From NCBI GenBank assembly GCA_000733355.1, contig JNVV01000003.1, positions 2,424,568-2,488,567 on the forward strand: DNA of 64,000 bases, given 5' to 3'. Every line of letters begins with the position of its first letter. Within the stretch, counting starts at the first letter, position 1. The position numbers were made by a program, and so were the translations under genes. Source of the stretch: Falciphora oryzae. Lineage: Eukaryota > Ascomycota > Sordariomycetes > Magnaporthales > Magnaporthaceae. Positions 21,316-33,295 of the stretch are shown here, piece by piece. The notes under the pieces are model-generated. The model searched no databases, was not told the DNA's origin, and was given only the letters and a program-made list of their open reading frames with translations.

Positions 21316-22353
21316 GGCGCCGGGGGTGGGTTGCCTGCCGTTGACGGACGAGAGGGCGGGTGCCGAAGCGCAGGGAATTTGCGGTTGGTCGATGCGAGAC
21401 GGCGTGCTAACAGCAAGTCCGGCTCTAGGCGGCGCTCGCTTGCAAACACAACCTAGGGTCTGCAGAGCTGGTCCTTTTGAATTTGAAGACCTGCCTAACC
21501 AACGAGCGGGCCAACGGAGAAAGGAAAAGCTTGAGCGGCAGAAAGTTCGTCAAGCACGGGATTGGATTCTGGAGCTGTTCTCAATGCTGCAGCTGATAAA
21601 TTTCAGTGGGGCCGGTGTTGCATACTCTGGGCGAGCAAGTGCCGGTGCCTGTTTTTTTTTTTTTCTCTTTCTTTTTTCTTTCGTCTCTACCTCAATGGGT
21701 GCCCCGCCATCCACCGAATCCGGCAGCCTGGCAATTGGCCGGGTGGAGAAAATTGCCTTTGGCACGTGAGAGCCTGGCGCCGCCACTCTGGAGCAGCTAG
21801 CGCCCCCACCCGCAGACACGTCAAACCTTCACCGCATCCCTCGATGCCGCTCGCCAGCCCACTCCCGCCCCGACCGAGCCGCTACACCGACTTCTTTTCT
21901 GCCGGTCTTTTCACGACCAGCCAGAAAAAAAATACCAGACCGCAACAAGCCAGCCGTCTTTTGTCGCCCAACGCAGCCTCTGAATTCTGGCATCCCATCG
22001 AGGCACCCGCCGGGTCTGCGGGCGTGATTGTCTCCAAAGGCGGTGCTGGTGCTGCATCCGTCAATTGCAGCAGGGTCGCGGGGGTGCCGGTCCAGCAACT
22101 CCAACTCTCTTGTCCGGGCGGATCGCTGCGGGGGCTGGCTGGTGGGCGGAAGTTGGCTCGTCTAGACTAGGTGCTAGAGCGAGAGCGAACCCGACATTGC
22201 TTGGCCGCATTGGTATTTGTCGTGCCGTGCCGCCTTCCATTACCACCCATCGCCACCTCTTCATGTCCCGGCCTGCCGCCCTGGCCAGGTGACGGTGACT
22301 CGGGACTTTCAAGCCAACGGCAATTGCCCGCTGCCGACGCGGGCGCCGCCACC
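21316..22353. other. Divergent promoter region
   Basis: About 1 kb between the divergent PRPP synthetase and transcription-factor genes. It contains a T12 stretch and pyrimidine-rich sequence at about 21652-21690 and an A8 run at 21925. No gene seen. Confidence 0.6.
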
Positions 22354-24593
22354 ATGGGCCGTAAACCGAATGCCCTGATTCTCCAATTCTTCGAGCGCGG
22401 CCCCAAGCTCGCCGACAACAGCAACCGCTATCCCCACACGTGCAAATCCTGCGGGGAGAACTTCCCCAAGGGCCGCATCGACAGCCTCACCACCCACCTG
22501 ACCAGGAAATGCCCCGCAATCTCCGAGAGCGACCGCGTCAGGGCCTGCCTCACCATTCATGGCTTCACCAAAGTCGCCGCCGAGCAGGGCCCCAAGCCCG
22601 TCCCCGTCCACTCGACCCCCGCCCGCCCGCCCGCCGACGCACCGCCCCCTGACCACGACCTGACCCAGCGAGACTGGACCGCGCTCGAGACGCTCGCCGA
22701 GGTGTCGCGCCAGATCGATCTCAGCGAGAAGCACGACGACCGAGGCATCCCCGGCGGCGTCCTCACCACGGCAGATATCGGCGGTGAAGCCACCGACCGC
22801 TTTGATGCCCAGGACCAGTTCACGACAGCCGATCCCGGGGCTGTGGGTTTCAAGGATGAGGCGGGCGCTGCGCCGTTACAAGAGCACGTCTCCCAGGACG
22901 GAGCAACTGCAGCGGCGTCGCCCCCGGTTGATGCGAACAGGGAAGAGTTGACTCCCGAGCAGCAGATTCACGCGCTGCTCCAGTCCTCGGAGCCTGCTTC
23001 TCATTCCACTGCCCTCAGTGTAGCCGCGGCGGCAACCGCAAGATTGAACCCGCAACTTTTAGACCCGCAGCTCCGCGAGGGTACCGCGCTTACTATTCTG
23101 CAGTCCACCGAGGTCTCTCAGGAGGATGTTGTCATGGAGGACGGTGCGGCCGTGGCCCAACAACAGCCATGGGGTGAACTCACGCAGGCGGACGCACTTG
23201 CCATCTCCATGCGCGCCTCGCAAGCGGCCGACTCTCTCCTGGGTCCGCAGATGATGATCAAGGGTGGCTTCCGCCTGTCGAGCCCCAACAGCGGTAAAGC
23301 CCGACACTCCCGCTCACGCTTCGACGCCCACCGACGAAAAGAGGTGCAAGAGGTGCGCAAGATTGGCGCTTGCATACGATGCAGGATCTTGCGGAAGACG
23401 TGCTCCAGAGGTCACCCCTGCGACACATGCAGGAAGGTTTTGTCTCCCCGCATCTGGAAGTCGGGCTGCGTTCGGACCAAGTTCTCGGAGCAGCTGGATC
23501 TATACTCGGCTGGCGTGCAGATCGTGCTCAACCAGCACCGCCTAAACGACCTCAAGGCACATGTTGATTTCGCCGACCAGGGAACTGTTCTTGAGCTCTC
23601 AATCTTCCCGGAGAGCAACTTTAATTTCTCGGTTCACGCCCTACAGAGTACGGGCCCTAAGGAGTGCCTGACGGACGAGTCTGGCGCCCCGACGACGCCC
23701 TGGGCCAAACAGGACCTTCTCATGATCGACTCGGATAAGGAAGACGTGCAGGCCAAAGTGGAGCTATATATGCGCAAGGTCCTGCACGAGTTTGTGGAAC
23801 GCGAAAAGTCAAAGTTCGCACGCATCACCCTAAACACCGCCCTTAGCCTCAGCCACAAGACCCAGGACGAGCTCCTCAAAAAGGCCATAGAGCTGTGGGG
23901 CCTGGTCGAGATTCTTGACCGTGAACGCCAGTGGAACATCCTGGCCCGATACGGCGGCTCCGAGGGCAAGACGCGCTGGATCCGAGACAACACCGACCAG
24001 GACTGCTTTACTACCATCTGCCTCCAGCTGACGGCCGCGGCCGAAAGGAAGGCTGCCCAGACCAGCAAGCAACTCCTGACGGGCATGCAGCGAGTGCTGC
24101 AGGATAGCAAGACCAAGATTGACCACAACATGTTCTTTACAACGCTCATCCTGCTCAACTGTATCGAGAAAACAACGTGGGCATTCAAGGCGTGGGAACA
24201 GGACACGCTGCAGCCCATGTGGCCGCTGGAGAAGCCCCCAGGGAGCTTCACCCAGCAGGGATATGTCCTCGCAGACCTCCTCAAGATGCTCCTCGGCATC
24301 AGAAAAGTGCTGCCTCGTACATTCTGTCGAGAGCCGGGCGGGATGCTTGCCACACAGGAGCCTGCACTCCACGAGTATTTTCATGATCTCGATCTCAAAT
24401 GTGAGGCCTCGATACCCCAACCAGCCCCTGTCTGTTTCCGAGGGAGAGTCCATTCTTACTCATCGCAATCATCTTTGTGTGCACAGTTGCCGAAGTCCAA
24501 GCAAAGCAAGACAGCCCAGTCTTCTCCCCAACCGACTCTCGATCGCTCGAACTCTTGCTCTGCTCAACGCTGCTGCTCCCCAATGGAGAGTAA
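22354..24593 (+). CDS. Fungal protein with BED-like C2HC finger and Zn2Cys6-like cluster, putative transcription factor
   Basis: Exons are 22354..24400 and 24487..24593; 717 residues. The 86-bp intron (GTGAGG donor, TGCACAG acceptor) is required for the last 36 residues, which end LLCSTLLLPNGE; reading through gives a low-complexity tail instead. The N-terminal part has a BED/C2HC-type finger with C30, C33, H48 and C53 after the opening MGRKPNALILQFFERGPK. A second cysteine set begins at residue 340 with spacing C-x2-C-x6-C-x5-C-x2-C-x12-C, a Zn(II)2Cys6 pattern with a lengthened last loop. The central part is Ala/Gln-rich and disordered; the C-terminal half looks helical. The start is the first ATG, in a good context (GCCACCATGG). 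DNA binding is inferred from the fingers only. Confidence 0.8.
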
Positions 24594-25361
24594 TACCGCA
24601 GAGCGCTCTCTCCGAAACGTGTGGCACCCTGTACACACACTCCTCCCCTCTACTCTCTCCTTCCTGTCTACCACGATCTTATGAGTCAAACGGGCCCCCC
24701 TATCACGACGCTTGCGAACGCCCCCTATCTGCCTGGCTGCTACGAGTATTTTTAGGGTATCGTTACCAGGGGAACAAGCGGATTGCCAGGTTTTTTTTTC
24801 TTTCTTTCTTCTTTTGAAATGTCTTTTGCGCTGCGGGGGCCTCATGGCTTCGCTGGGCATCGGACATTGGACTGTTTATAATCTCCCCCCTGCACCTATG
24901 TGGTGTTTTCCTCGATGGCATCACATATGCCCTACTTCTTTTTTTCTTGGCGGGGGCGAGCATTGCTATGCGCGCCGGATTTATGTTTTGGGATGGATGA
25001 ATGATGGACAGACACGAGACCTAGAAACACCATAATACCCACGGCGTTGTGATTCCCCGAGACTGTCATAGCTTTCGCACTCGGGTAGTAGCTTCTGTAA
25101 TTTTTGATTACGAGTTGGGAAGGCTCGTAAGGCATCTAAATTGGCTGTCTTTTTTTCAGGCCGATGTGGTCGGCGGAAACTGGATGGTTGGGGTATAATC
25201 AAAAAGGGGTTCCTTCGAAACGAGGACGGGCACCGGAACGACATGCATAAAAAGGGAGAACCCAAGACACAACATAGACACAAGACCCAAACGCTGCGCA
25301 ACCTCACCCTCTCTCTATAGGCGAATATTTGCAAGTAGGCAGGCAGTCTGGTCGCGAGTTG
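24594..25361. other. Convergent intergenic region
   Basis: About 770 bp between the 3' ends of the transcription-factor and Sec5 genes, with several short T tracts (24791, 24940). No gene seen. Confidence 0.6.
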
Positions 25362-28300
25362 TTAAACACCAGGGATGCTGCCCGTCGAGTCTTTGCGCTC
25401 GCCGGCGCCGGCGCTGCTGTTGGCCGAGTCCCTCCGCTTGACCTTTTTAAAGCAGGCAAACTCGTTCTTGCTCGCGTCGCGCAGGCGCTTGAGCAGGTCG
25501 CGCAGGCCGGGCAGCTCGCCCTGCATCTTGAGCACGGCATCGCGGTCGGAGCGGGACTCGATCTCCTGGTAGATCTGATTCTGCAGGTCCTTTGCGCGCT
25601 GCGTCGTGTAGTGCTGCAGCGTCTGGGCCGCAAACTCGACGTCGAGCGCGGCCTGCAGCAGCGTCGAGAGGTCGTAGCGGGGCCGCGTCTTGAAGGCCTC
25701 GAGCAGCTCGCGCGACGTCTGCTCCAGCAGGTACGAGAGCACCTGCGTCGTCAGCGAGCTCGCCGTCGTCGACACCTGCGAGTGCACCAGCACCAGCGTC
25801 AGCAGCACCTCGTACACGTACGGCCGCGCCTCCCGCGGCTTGGCCCCGTCCGCCGGCGCCCAGTCTGCTGCCGCTACCCCGGCCCGGATGATGGACCGGA
25901 GCGTGTCGATCGACGGCCGGGTGTACGACTGGAACAGCCGCGCGTCGATCTGCCCCAGCACGTCGCGGATCGTCTTGGTCTCGTCCGTCAGCTTCACCGA
26001 GAAGGCATTTTCGAATTGCGTGTTGAGCGACGGCACAAGCTCCGACCGCAGACATTGGAGGTTGCTCAGCGTGAGCAGCATCCTCACATTCTGTTTGTTG
26101 GTTCGTTTCCTTATTGTTAGCAGGGGTTAAGATAGTAAAATAGCATGTTCCAGGGACAATCTGGTCTTACCCTGTCTCCGGCCTTGACGGTCACGCCTCC
26201 CATGCTCAGACCCATAGTGCTGGTAGAACGCTGGCCCAAGGCGCTGGCCGCAACGTAGCCGTCGCCCTCGGTGGTCCAGTCGTCATCCGACTTCTTGATG
26301 GATCGTTCTGCATTCTCCACCATGCCGCTTAGGGCCTTGTAAAGGGTTGTAACATATTGGCTGCGCACCATCTGCAGCAGTTTCGCCGGGGGTGCCGTCA
26401 CGATGTCCTCGGACCCAGGCTTAGCGGTGGCTTCGGAGATGTACAGTATCTTCTGCATACCGCCGAGCAGAGCGCCCTCAAAGGAAGAGAAACAAGCAGG
26501 CATGCGCGTCACATCTCGGCGATCCGGGGAACGGTTCCAGTCCTCGACATATTTGATGCTCTCGGCGTCTTTGTTCCATGCAGCGCAGAGCGCCGTCACG
26601 CAGCGCTCGCGGGAGACGTTGACCAGGGTCTTGAGCAGCTCAAGCTCCTGGCCATCGCCGCGCCCTACCGGTGCGATGGCGGCCATGTCAGATGCTCCAG
26701 AACCTACCAGGGCCAGCATCTTGGCAAGATAATGCACACCACTGAGTGAGTTGGACCACGGTGGCCAGAAGGCAAACTTCTCCCACGCCTCGCCCCGCTT
26801 AGGCGACGGTGGAGGGGGGTTATTCACGTCAAGATTGAACCTCGGATCTCGCATGGCAGACGGGGTCAGCGCGCCAGCCAAAGACGTCGACATGGGCGTC
26901 TTGGGAGACAGGGGCATAGGAGAGAAGAGCAGCGAGATGTCCTCGGGGGGCGGGCCGGCGAAGAAGATGAAGACGTGCTCTCGCAACATCTCAACTAGCT
27001 CGATGGTGCCCTTCTGCAGATTCACGGTGCCAGGCTGAGACAGGATGTGGTGCACCTGCGACTCGCCGTTGTAGCCTGTCGGCAGGCTGCGCTGCGTCCT
27101 GCCCTCCATGAAGCCATCGACCGTCTGCCAGAACTCGACGACCTCGCCGAGGACGCCCTGCGGAGATAGGAGAGCGCTCAGGAACGACAGCATTTTCTCC
27201 CACAGCTCCACCACCTCTGCCGAGTCATAATTTGAGGCCTTGACGTCGATGGACTGCCGGCCCATAGCGCGCAGATACGAGGCGATGGTCTGAGGGGCGG
27301 GTCGATCGGCACTTGACAGGCGCCGCCTGAGCAGCTCAATCTCCACCTTCGTCCGGTCCGCATAGGCCTGTATCTTGCCCTTGAGATGGTCGTAGCGGCT
27401 GAGCAGCCACACCCATATGGGGTTATCTTCGACGCCCAACTCGAGCAGCAGGCTGATGAGCTCCATGTGCTGGTCCTGCGGCTGCCCGGGCACATCAGAC
27501 TTGGTGACGTTGTGCAGAGCGACCAACTTACGCCACACGACCCGCTTGAAGGCCGAGATCTGCTCCTCAACATCGTGCCACATACGGCCGGCGAGGAGGA
27601 CCTGATACAGCTGCGAGTCGCTAGCCTGCTCCGAACCCAGCTCCTGGATGAGTCGCTTGGCCTCGTCAGCGAATCTCCTCGCCTTAGAGTGCTCCTCAAC
27701 AAGAGTCTCGTGATCCTTTCGCTTGATAGCGTCGGCAATGGCGGCACTTGTCTCGACGTACTCGCGGAACCTGCCGAGCGAGTTCGCAACCGTCTTCAGG
27801 TTCTCCTCCTTCTCGCGGCCGCCCAGGGCGGGGCCCCAGACGTCCTCAGCCTTAGCTGACACCTCGAGCAGCGGAGTCTTGATGCCCATAACTCCGTATT
27901 CGCTCTCCTTGACCAGCGCGTTCTTTTTCCTCGGGTCCGAGGGCTGGAGCACCGGTGGGGCAGCGAGGGAGATGCTACTGGCCCGGAAGCTGTTCCTACT
28001 AGCATGGCGTGAATGGGCACGAGCGCGCGGAGACGGGGTCGGGGGCGGTTCGGCACCGCGGTATTTCATCTCCTTGTAGACATTGTCAATGGTGGCCTTG
28101 GCACGCACGAAGCGCTCGAAGTTGGACTCGACGAGGACCTTGAGCGAAGCCGACTTCTGGTCGATGGACTGCGATAACGTGTCGAGTCCCATTAGGAGCT
28201 GTTGCGTGTCGGCGGTGGCGTGCATCTGCGAAAGGAAGAGGGCAGGTGAGAAGGTAGTGGAGGACAGGAGGAATCGGTTTCCTAGACGGAGAGATGATCA

Positions 28301-28708
28301 GCGGCGCCAGCCCTCGGGGCCTCGGTAGGTGTTGACAGCATCGACGGCGCCTAGTGGCGACTTACGCAGCTTGGGGTCGCTCTGCAGCGGCAGGCCATAC
28401 TGCTTCAGGGTCCTGACGACACTGTCGGTGGTGCCTAGGGGATCGGGCTCGTCCTTCTGGACGAGGTTCCCCACGCCATTGGCCGTCTTCTCGGAGCCGG
28501 GGACGACGCTGCCGCGGTTGCTGACGGCGCGCTCCAGGGCCTGGTACTTGGACTTCCTCCGGTTCAGCTTGGCCGCCTTTTTGCTGGCGGGGTCTTCGGC
28601 GTCGTCATCGTCGGATGCATCGCTGTTGTTCTTTTCGGTGGGCCATTCTACAGGGTATAAGCTGGGGATCTGGTAATGTTCCATTACCGTCCTCTCGAAG
28701 TCGGCCAT
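25362..28708 (-). CDS. sec5: Exocyst complex subunit Sec5
   Basis: Sec5 is one of eight exocyst subunits that tether secretory vesicles to the plasma membrane at growing tips and septa. Exons are 28366..28708, 26171..28281 and 25362..26090; 1,060 residues, typical of fungal Sec5. Introns of 84 and 80 bp have GTAAGT/GTAAGA donors and CTAG/ACAG acceptors, and frames match across both. The N-terminal region is disordered and acidic, then the conserved segment around LKVLVESNFERFVRAKATIDNVY and YKEMKYRG appears just after the first intron. The rest is predicted helical, as in exocyst CATCHR rods, and the C-terminal tail is Ser/Gly-rich. Assignment rests on that N-terminal motif and overall length; other exocyst subunits fit less well. 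Confidence 0.85.
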
Positions 28709-30093
28709 CGTGGCGGCGTGTTGTGAGGAGCAAAATAGAAGGGGTAATTTTTAGATGCAAGAGAAAAGGGCGAAGAAGAAACCCAATTTGGTTCTCTTGT
28801 TAGCCGCCCCAATTCCGTGTATTATGATCATGGCCACATGCCCGAGGTAGGAACCCAAAGGCAACTGAGGCGAGGTCGGTCTGGATGGAGCCAAGTCCCG
28901 CCTGGAATCCAGCCTTGCCGGGTTAGTCAGCATCACCGCCTGCTTGTTCCACCCCGCTTTGTGATGCTCAGGGGTGGAGCATGCCAGCCGTCCAGAGGTC
29001 AAGTCTCAATCGTCATGGGCTGCATCGTCTTGTATGATCCGGCCGTTTCTGACGCCATATCTGCCACGGACGAGGTATTAGTTCGTCGCTCATTTCAGCA
29101 CGAATATCCGGACGCTCATAACACACGACAAACCAAGCCCCTCCGCTCGCGCCCACTCGCTATCCTTAGCCGGGCATATCAAACTCCGGTGGTCGTTATC
29201 GGGCGAGGATACGTATATACACTTGATGCTATTCTCACTATAGAGGCGGGGGTGTCTTTTATTCCCATGCGGATGCATATGGGGACTGGGTTCACTAGAA
29301 AACTGGAACCTCATTGACATGCAGTGGGTGTCGGGTGTATGGGCCTGTGACAGCTGGTTCTGGTTCAGACTCTGATGCGTGAAGATGAGGGTTGCATTTC
29401 CGAATTGTCGGGCCAAATTCTTCTCGAACCGCGTGGGGGATCCGTGCTCCTGGCTCCCCGCGTGCCTGGCCAATGTCGACGGTCAAAAAAACATGGGCCA
29501 CACGTCTTCCTAAGATGGATCATATCGAGCTCAAAAGGAAATTTCGAGCCAGCATATACAAGTACTATACAACCTAACACAGTTTTCAATGTCGGTGGTT
29601 GGGTTCATGTTATCATTCAAACCACAGCAGCGTGGGGGCGCCACGTGCACTGAACCCACTATTGACAACACCAACATCTGCAGGTGGTCCAGCGCATGGG
29701 GCCATCCGGAGTATTGTTGTTGCGCCACAGCTCCTTTCCTCCAGTGTTGAGTGTGCCATGAACCGAGACCCCCAGCGCGGGAGCCAGGCTGTCTCCGTCC
29801 TAGCCCACAGCGCGCAGCCGCGGCACAACGAGAGCCAGTCGCAGCCGTCGGCTTGCGCTTGAGATGCCCCACTCTGCTCCATGCAGTTATCCGCCCGCGC
29901 CCGACATCTTGCCGCGAAGTTCCAGTTTGCCAATTGCACCAGAAAATAACCGCATCCAAAAATCAATGTTTTTTTCTTTTCCCGCCCTGCCTCCGGCCTA
30001 AACCACCTTTGCGTATAGCTTCCCCTCCGCGCCCGCCCCCGGCCTATCCATATTCTCGACGGAGCGCCCGCCCAGTGCTCCCCCTCCACAACC
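28709..30093. other. Divergent intergenic region
   Basis: About 1.4 kb between Sec5 (-) and NAD-IDH (+). Only short overlapping frames are present. It should contain both promoters; no gene or repeat seen. Confidence 0.55.
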
Positions 30094-31690
30094 ATGCTGG
30101 TCCTTCGAAGAGTTGCCGCTGCGCCTGCGGCGCGCCAATTGCCCCTGGCCGCTCCTCGGGCCGCCGCCACTATTTCTCTGCATGTGAGCGCCCGGCGCCG
30201 CGCAAGGTCCCTGCTTCCCCTGCTCCCTGCTCCATCTTGCTAACATGTAGATCACTACAGAACCGGAGGTACTATAGCGACAAGGTCGCCAAGTTCACCG
30301 GCCAGAAGGACGCCTCTGTAAGCACACCCCTCCTTTGTCGCGGCCGCCGCAGCTCTCGATATTCTCCAGCCCGCCGCCCCGGTTGCGCCCGGGCTGGTGA
30401 AAATAGCTCATCCAAGAGCCGATGCTCCACAACGCAACCACGACAACAACACCGGCCCGACAGCTCGAGCGAAAAATTAATAACCGGCACTAACTCTGCG
30501 CGCAGGGTCGCTACCCCGTCAGCTTGATCGAGGGTGACGGCATCGGCCCCGAGATCTCGGAGGCTGTCAAGCAGATTTTCGAGGCCGCCAAGGTACGATG
30601 CTACTTACTCTAAGCGCAAACCTACCTGCCTGCTCTAGGTAGGCAACACGATGGACCGAACTGACGATGGCAATGCGCGGAACAGGCGCCGATCTCGTGG
30701 GAGCCGGTTGATGTTACCCCCATCCTCAAGGACGGCAGGACCGCTATTCCCGATGCTGCCATTGAGAGCATCCAGAGGAACAAGGTCGCCCTCAAGGGCC
30801 CTCTAGCTGTAAGTGTGCTTGTTTGGCGAGAGAGTTGGATATTCTGCCATGGTGGGTGGCTCGGCTGATCATATTTCTCTTTTGCGCCCCGCATCTAGAC
30901 CCCGATCGGCAAGGGCCACGTCTCGCTCAACCTGACGCTCCGCCGCACCTTCAACCTTTTCGCCAACCTGCGACCCTGCCGGTCCGTTGCCGGCTACAAG
31001 ACGCCTTACGACAATGTCGACACGGTGCTCATCCGTGAGAACACGGAGGGCGAGTACTCGGGCATCGAGCACGTGGTGGTGGACGGCGTGGTGCAGAGCA
31101 TCAAGCTGATCACGCGCGAGGCCAGCGAGCGCGTGCTGCGGTTCGCCTTCCAGCAGGCGCAGGAGATTGGCCGCAAGAAGGTGCGCGTCGTGCACAAGGC
31201 CACCATCATGAAGATGAGCGACGGCCTGTTCCTTAGAGTGGGCAAGGAGGTCGCCAAGGACTTCCCGGGCATCGAGTTTGACGCCGAGCTGCTGGACAAC
31301 ACGTGCCTCAAGATGGTGACGGACCCGACCCCCTACAACGACAAGGTCCTAGTCATGCCCAACCTGTACGGCGACATCCTGTCGGACATGTGCGCCGGCC
31401 TGATCGGTGGCCTCGGCCTGACACCTTCGGGCAACATCGGCGACGAGTGCTCCATCTTCGAAGCCGTGCACGGCTCGGCTCCCGACATCGCCGGCCAGGG
31501 CCTGGCCAACCCGACTGCCCTTCTGCTGAGTTCCATGATGATGCTGAGGCACATGGGTCTCGGCGAGTACGCCAACCGCATCGAGAAGGCCACTTTCGAC
31601 ACCTTGGCCGAGGGCAAGGCCCTGACGGGCGACCTGGGCGGCAAGGCCAAGACCCACGAGTACGCCGGTGCCATCATTGAGAAGCTGTAG
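30094..31690 (+). CDS. idh2: NAD-dependent isocitrate dehydrogenase subunit 2, mitochondrial
   Basis: Catalytic subunit of the octameric mitochondrial enzyme that oxidises isocitrate to 2-oxoglutarate in the TCA cycle. Exons are 30094..30183, 30261..30317, 30506..30592, 30686..30808 and 30899..31690; 382 residues. All four introns fall between codons. The first 30 residues are Arg/Ala-rich ([16 protein letters not shown]), a mitochondrial presequence. Motifs: [15 protein letters not shown], the substrate-binding [49 protein letters not shown] for metal binding, and [18 protein letters not shown]. Subunit 2 is chosen over the regulatory subunit 1 from ENTEGEYSG and the intact metal-site aspartates. 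Intron 1 has two candidate acceptors; only ACTACAG at 30254-30260, with a TGCTAAC branch site upstream, keeps the frame. Confidence 0.94.
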
Positions 31691-32129
31691 ATGCCATGAC
31701 CGGGCGGGTTCTTCTCCTTATTTTCCGTTTCAACTTGCTTCCCGTTCTCTCCGCAAGGCAGCGATGCAGGATAAATGAATTTGGGACTAGGCTGTAGTAG
31801 ACTGTGCCACATCATCATGGCAAATAAATTTCCATTTATCGCTACTTTGTGCTGGTGCTTGTGGACCAAATCCCTTTCGGGAACAAGGGCGCAGGTAAAT
31901 GACTGTCGATCCCAGGCCGCGAAGCCTGGTCAGGAGGCGTGCGGGGTCCACCCGACTAATACCCATGACGCCAAAGCTGTGCTCCCGTCGCCTTTGCTCC
32001 CGGGTTCCAGACTAGATTCCATCTCAACATTCAACCATTGATTCAATCTCCTCATACCCGCAGCTCACATCACGCATCGCTGCAATACATATAATACTTG
32101 TATACCTATCTGCCCCGGTTTGCCGAAAA
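31691..32129. other. Intergenic region
   Basis: About 440 bp holding the idh2 3' UTR and the promoter of the next gene. No further feature seen. Confidence 0.6.
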
Positions 32130-33128
32130 ATGAATTCGAGGCGACAGGACCCAACAACCTGCGCAGACATGGACGAGGAGGACCAGACCGTCACGTGCTG
32201 CGCGCCGGCGCGCGCCGCCTTCCAGGACCTCACGCGTCCCGTCGAGATCGGCGACTTCGGGAGGCGCCGGGCGAGGGACTCCCGTGGCGGCAGCGGCGGC
32301 GGTGACTGCGGCGACGGCGGCGGCGCCTTCAGCGCCTGGCCCTTCTTCGGCCCCCTGCTGTTCGAGAACCAGACGAGCGACTGCCGCGACCACTGTGCCA
32401 ATGAGCGGAGTGCGCGCTCCCCTCCTCTCTCTCCATCTCTCTATCCCCCTCCTCGTCCAATCGATGAATGAACCAACGTGTGTGCATGAACCAACAGACC
32501 ATTCTAACCAAAAGATACAATAAAACAAAATGTCATATTGCGACCTCTAGCCTTCCTCTCGTACCTGCGCCTGGCAATGTTCATGGCCCTCGTCAGCTCC
32601 GCCATCGTCATGTCCTTCCACCTCAAGAACCAGCCGAGCGCCATCGAGCTGCGCATGGCCAGGCCGCTCGGCCTCATCTTTTGGTCCCTGTCGCTCGTGT
32701 GCCTCGCGCTCGGGCTGGCCAACTACATAAGTATGTGCGCCTGTCAAAAGCTGCCAAGCGCCCACGCCACGCCACGGCCCTCCCTCTCCAATCTCATCTC
32801 TTGTCGTACGTGTTTTTCTTTTTCTTTTTTCTTTAGCACTGACATGATCTGCTTCTTTTTTTTGCCATTTTAGAAACTGTAAACAAGTACGGCCGCAGAG
32901 CAGCCCTCGTCCAATCCGGCTGGAAAACACAGGGGGTATGTATTTCGGACGAAGAAACAAAAGACACAAGTCCTACCGCTGTCCACTATCCATTCCTCCA
33001 ACATAACCGCCGCTCGACAGAAACTAACCATGCTATCATAACAGATTTTGACAGTGATCGTGTTTGTGATTGTTGGGACGTGTGTGACGCTACTGGTCAT
33101 CAACAGAATCGTCCAAAACGGCCCATAG
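32130..33128 (+). CDS. DUF202-domain membrane protein
   Basis: Exons are 32130..32409, 32551..32730, 32874..32935 and 33045..33128; 201 residues. The first about 95 residues are hydrophilic with an Arg/Gly-rich stretch. The DUF202 signature begins at the first splice junction (CANER then TFLSYLRLAMFMALVSSAIV). Three hydrophobic helices follow: about residues 98-116, 135-154 and the C-terminal one (LTVIVFVIVGTCVTLLVIN). DUF202 also occurs in vacuolar transporter chaperone proteins such as Vtc1, but this protein has a long N-terminal extension and no SPX domain. Its function and membrane are unknown. A second in-frame ATG 39 bases on could also start the protein. Confidence 0.82.
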
Positions 33129-33295
33129 CGATGGTGCTCATGATGAGCGCGACATACATGACCCTGGATTCTATGCACCAGGGCCTCCTCCCACCCCCAG
33201 AACCAAAGATAAAAATAGAAGTACAGCAGGGCAGAGGGTATCAACAAAAGTCAAAGTCAATGGCAATGCCTTCAGAACACGCCCGTTCTTGATAG

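Noticed and set aside
30254..30260. Earlier acceptor (ATGTAG at 30245-30250) for idh2 intron 1
   Set aside because: It leads to an in-frame TAG; the ACTACAG acceptor keeps the frame.
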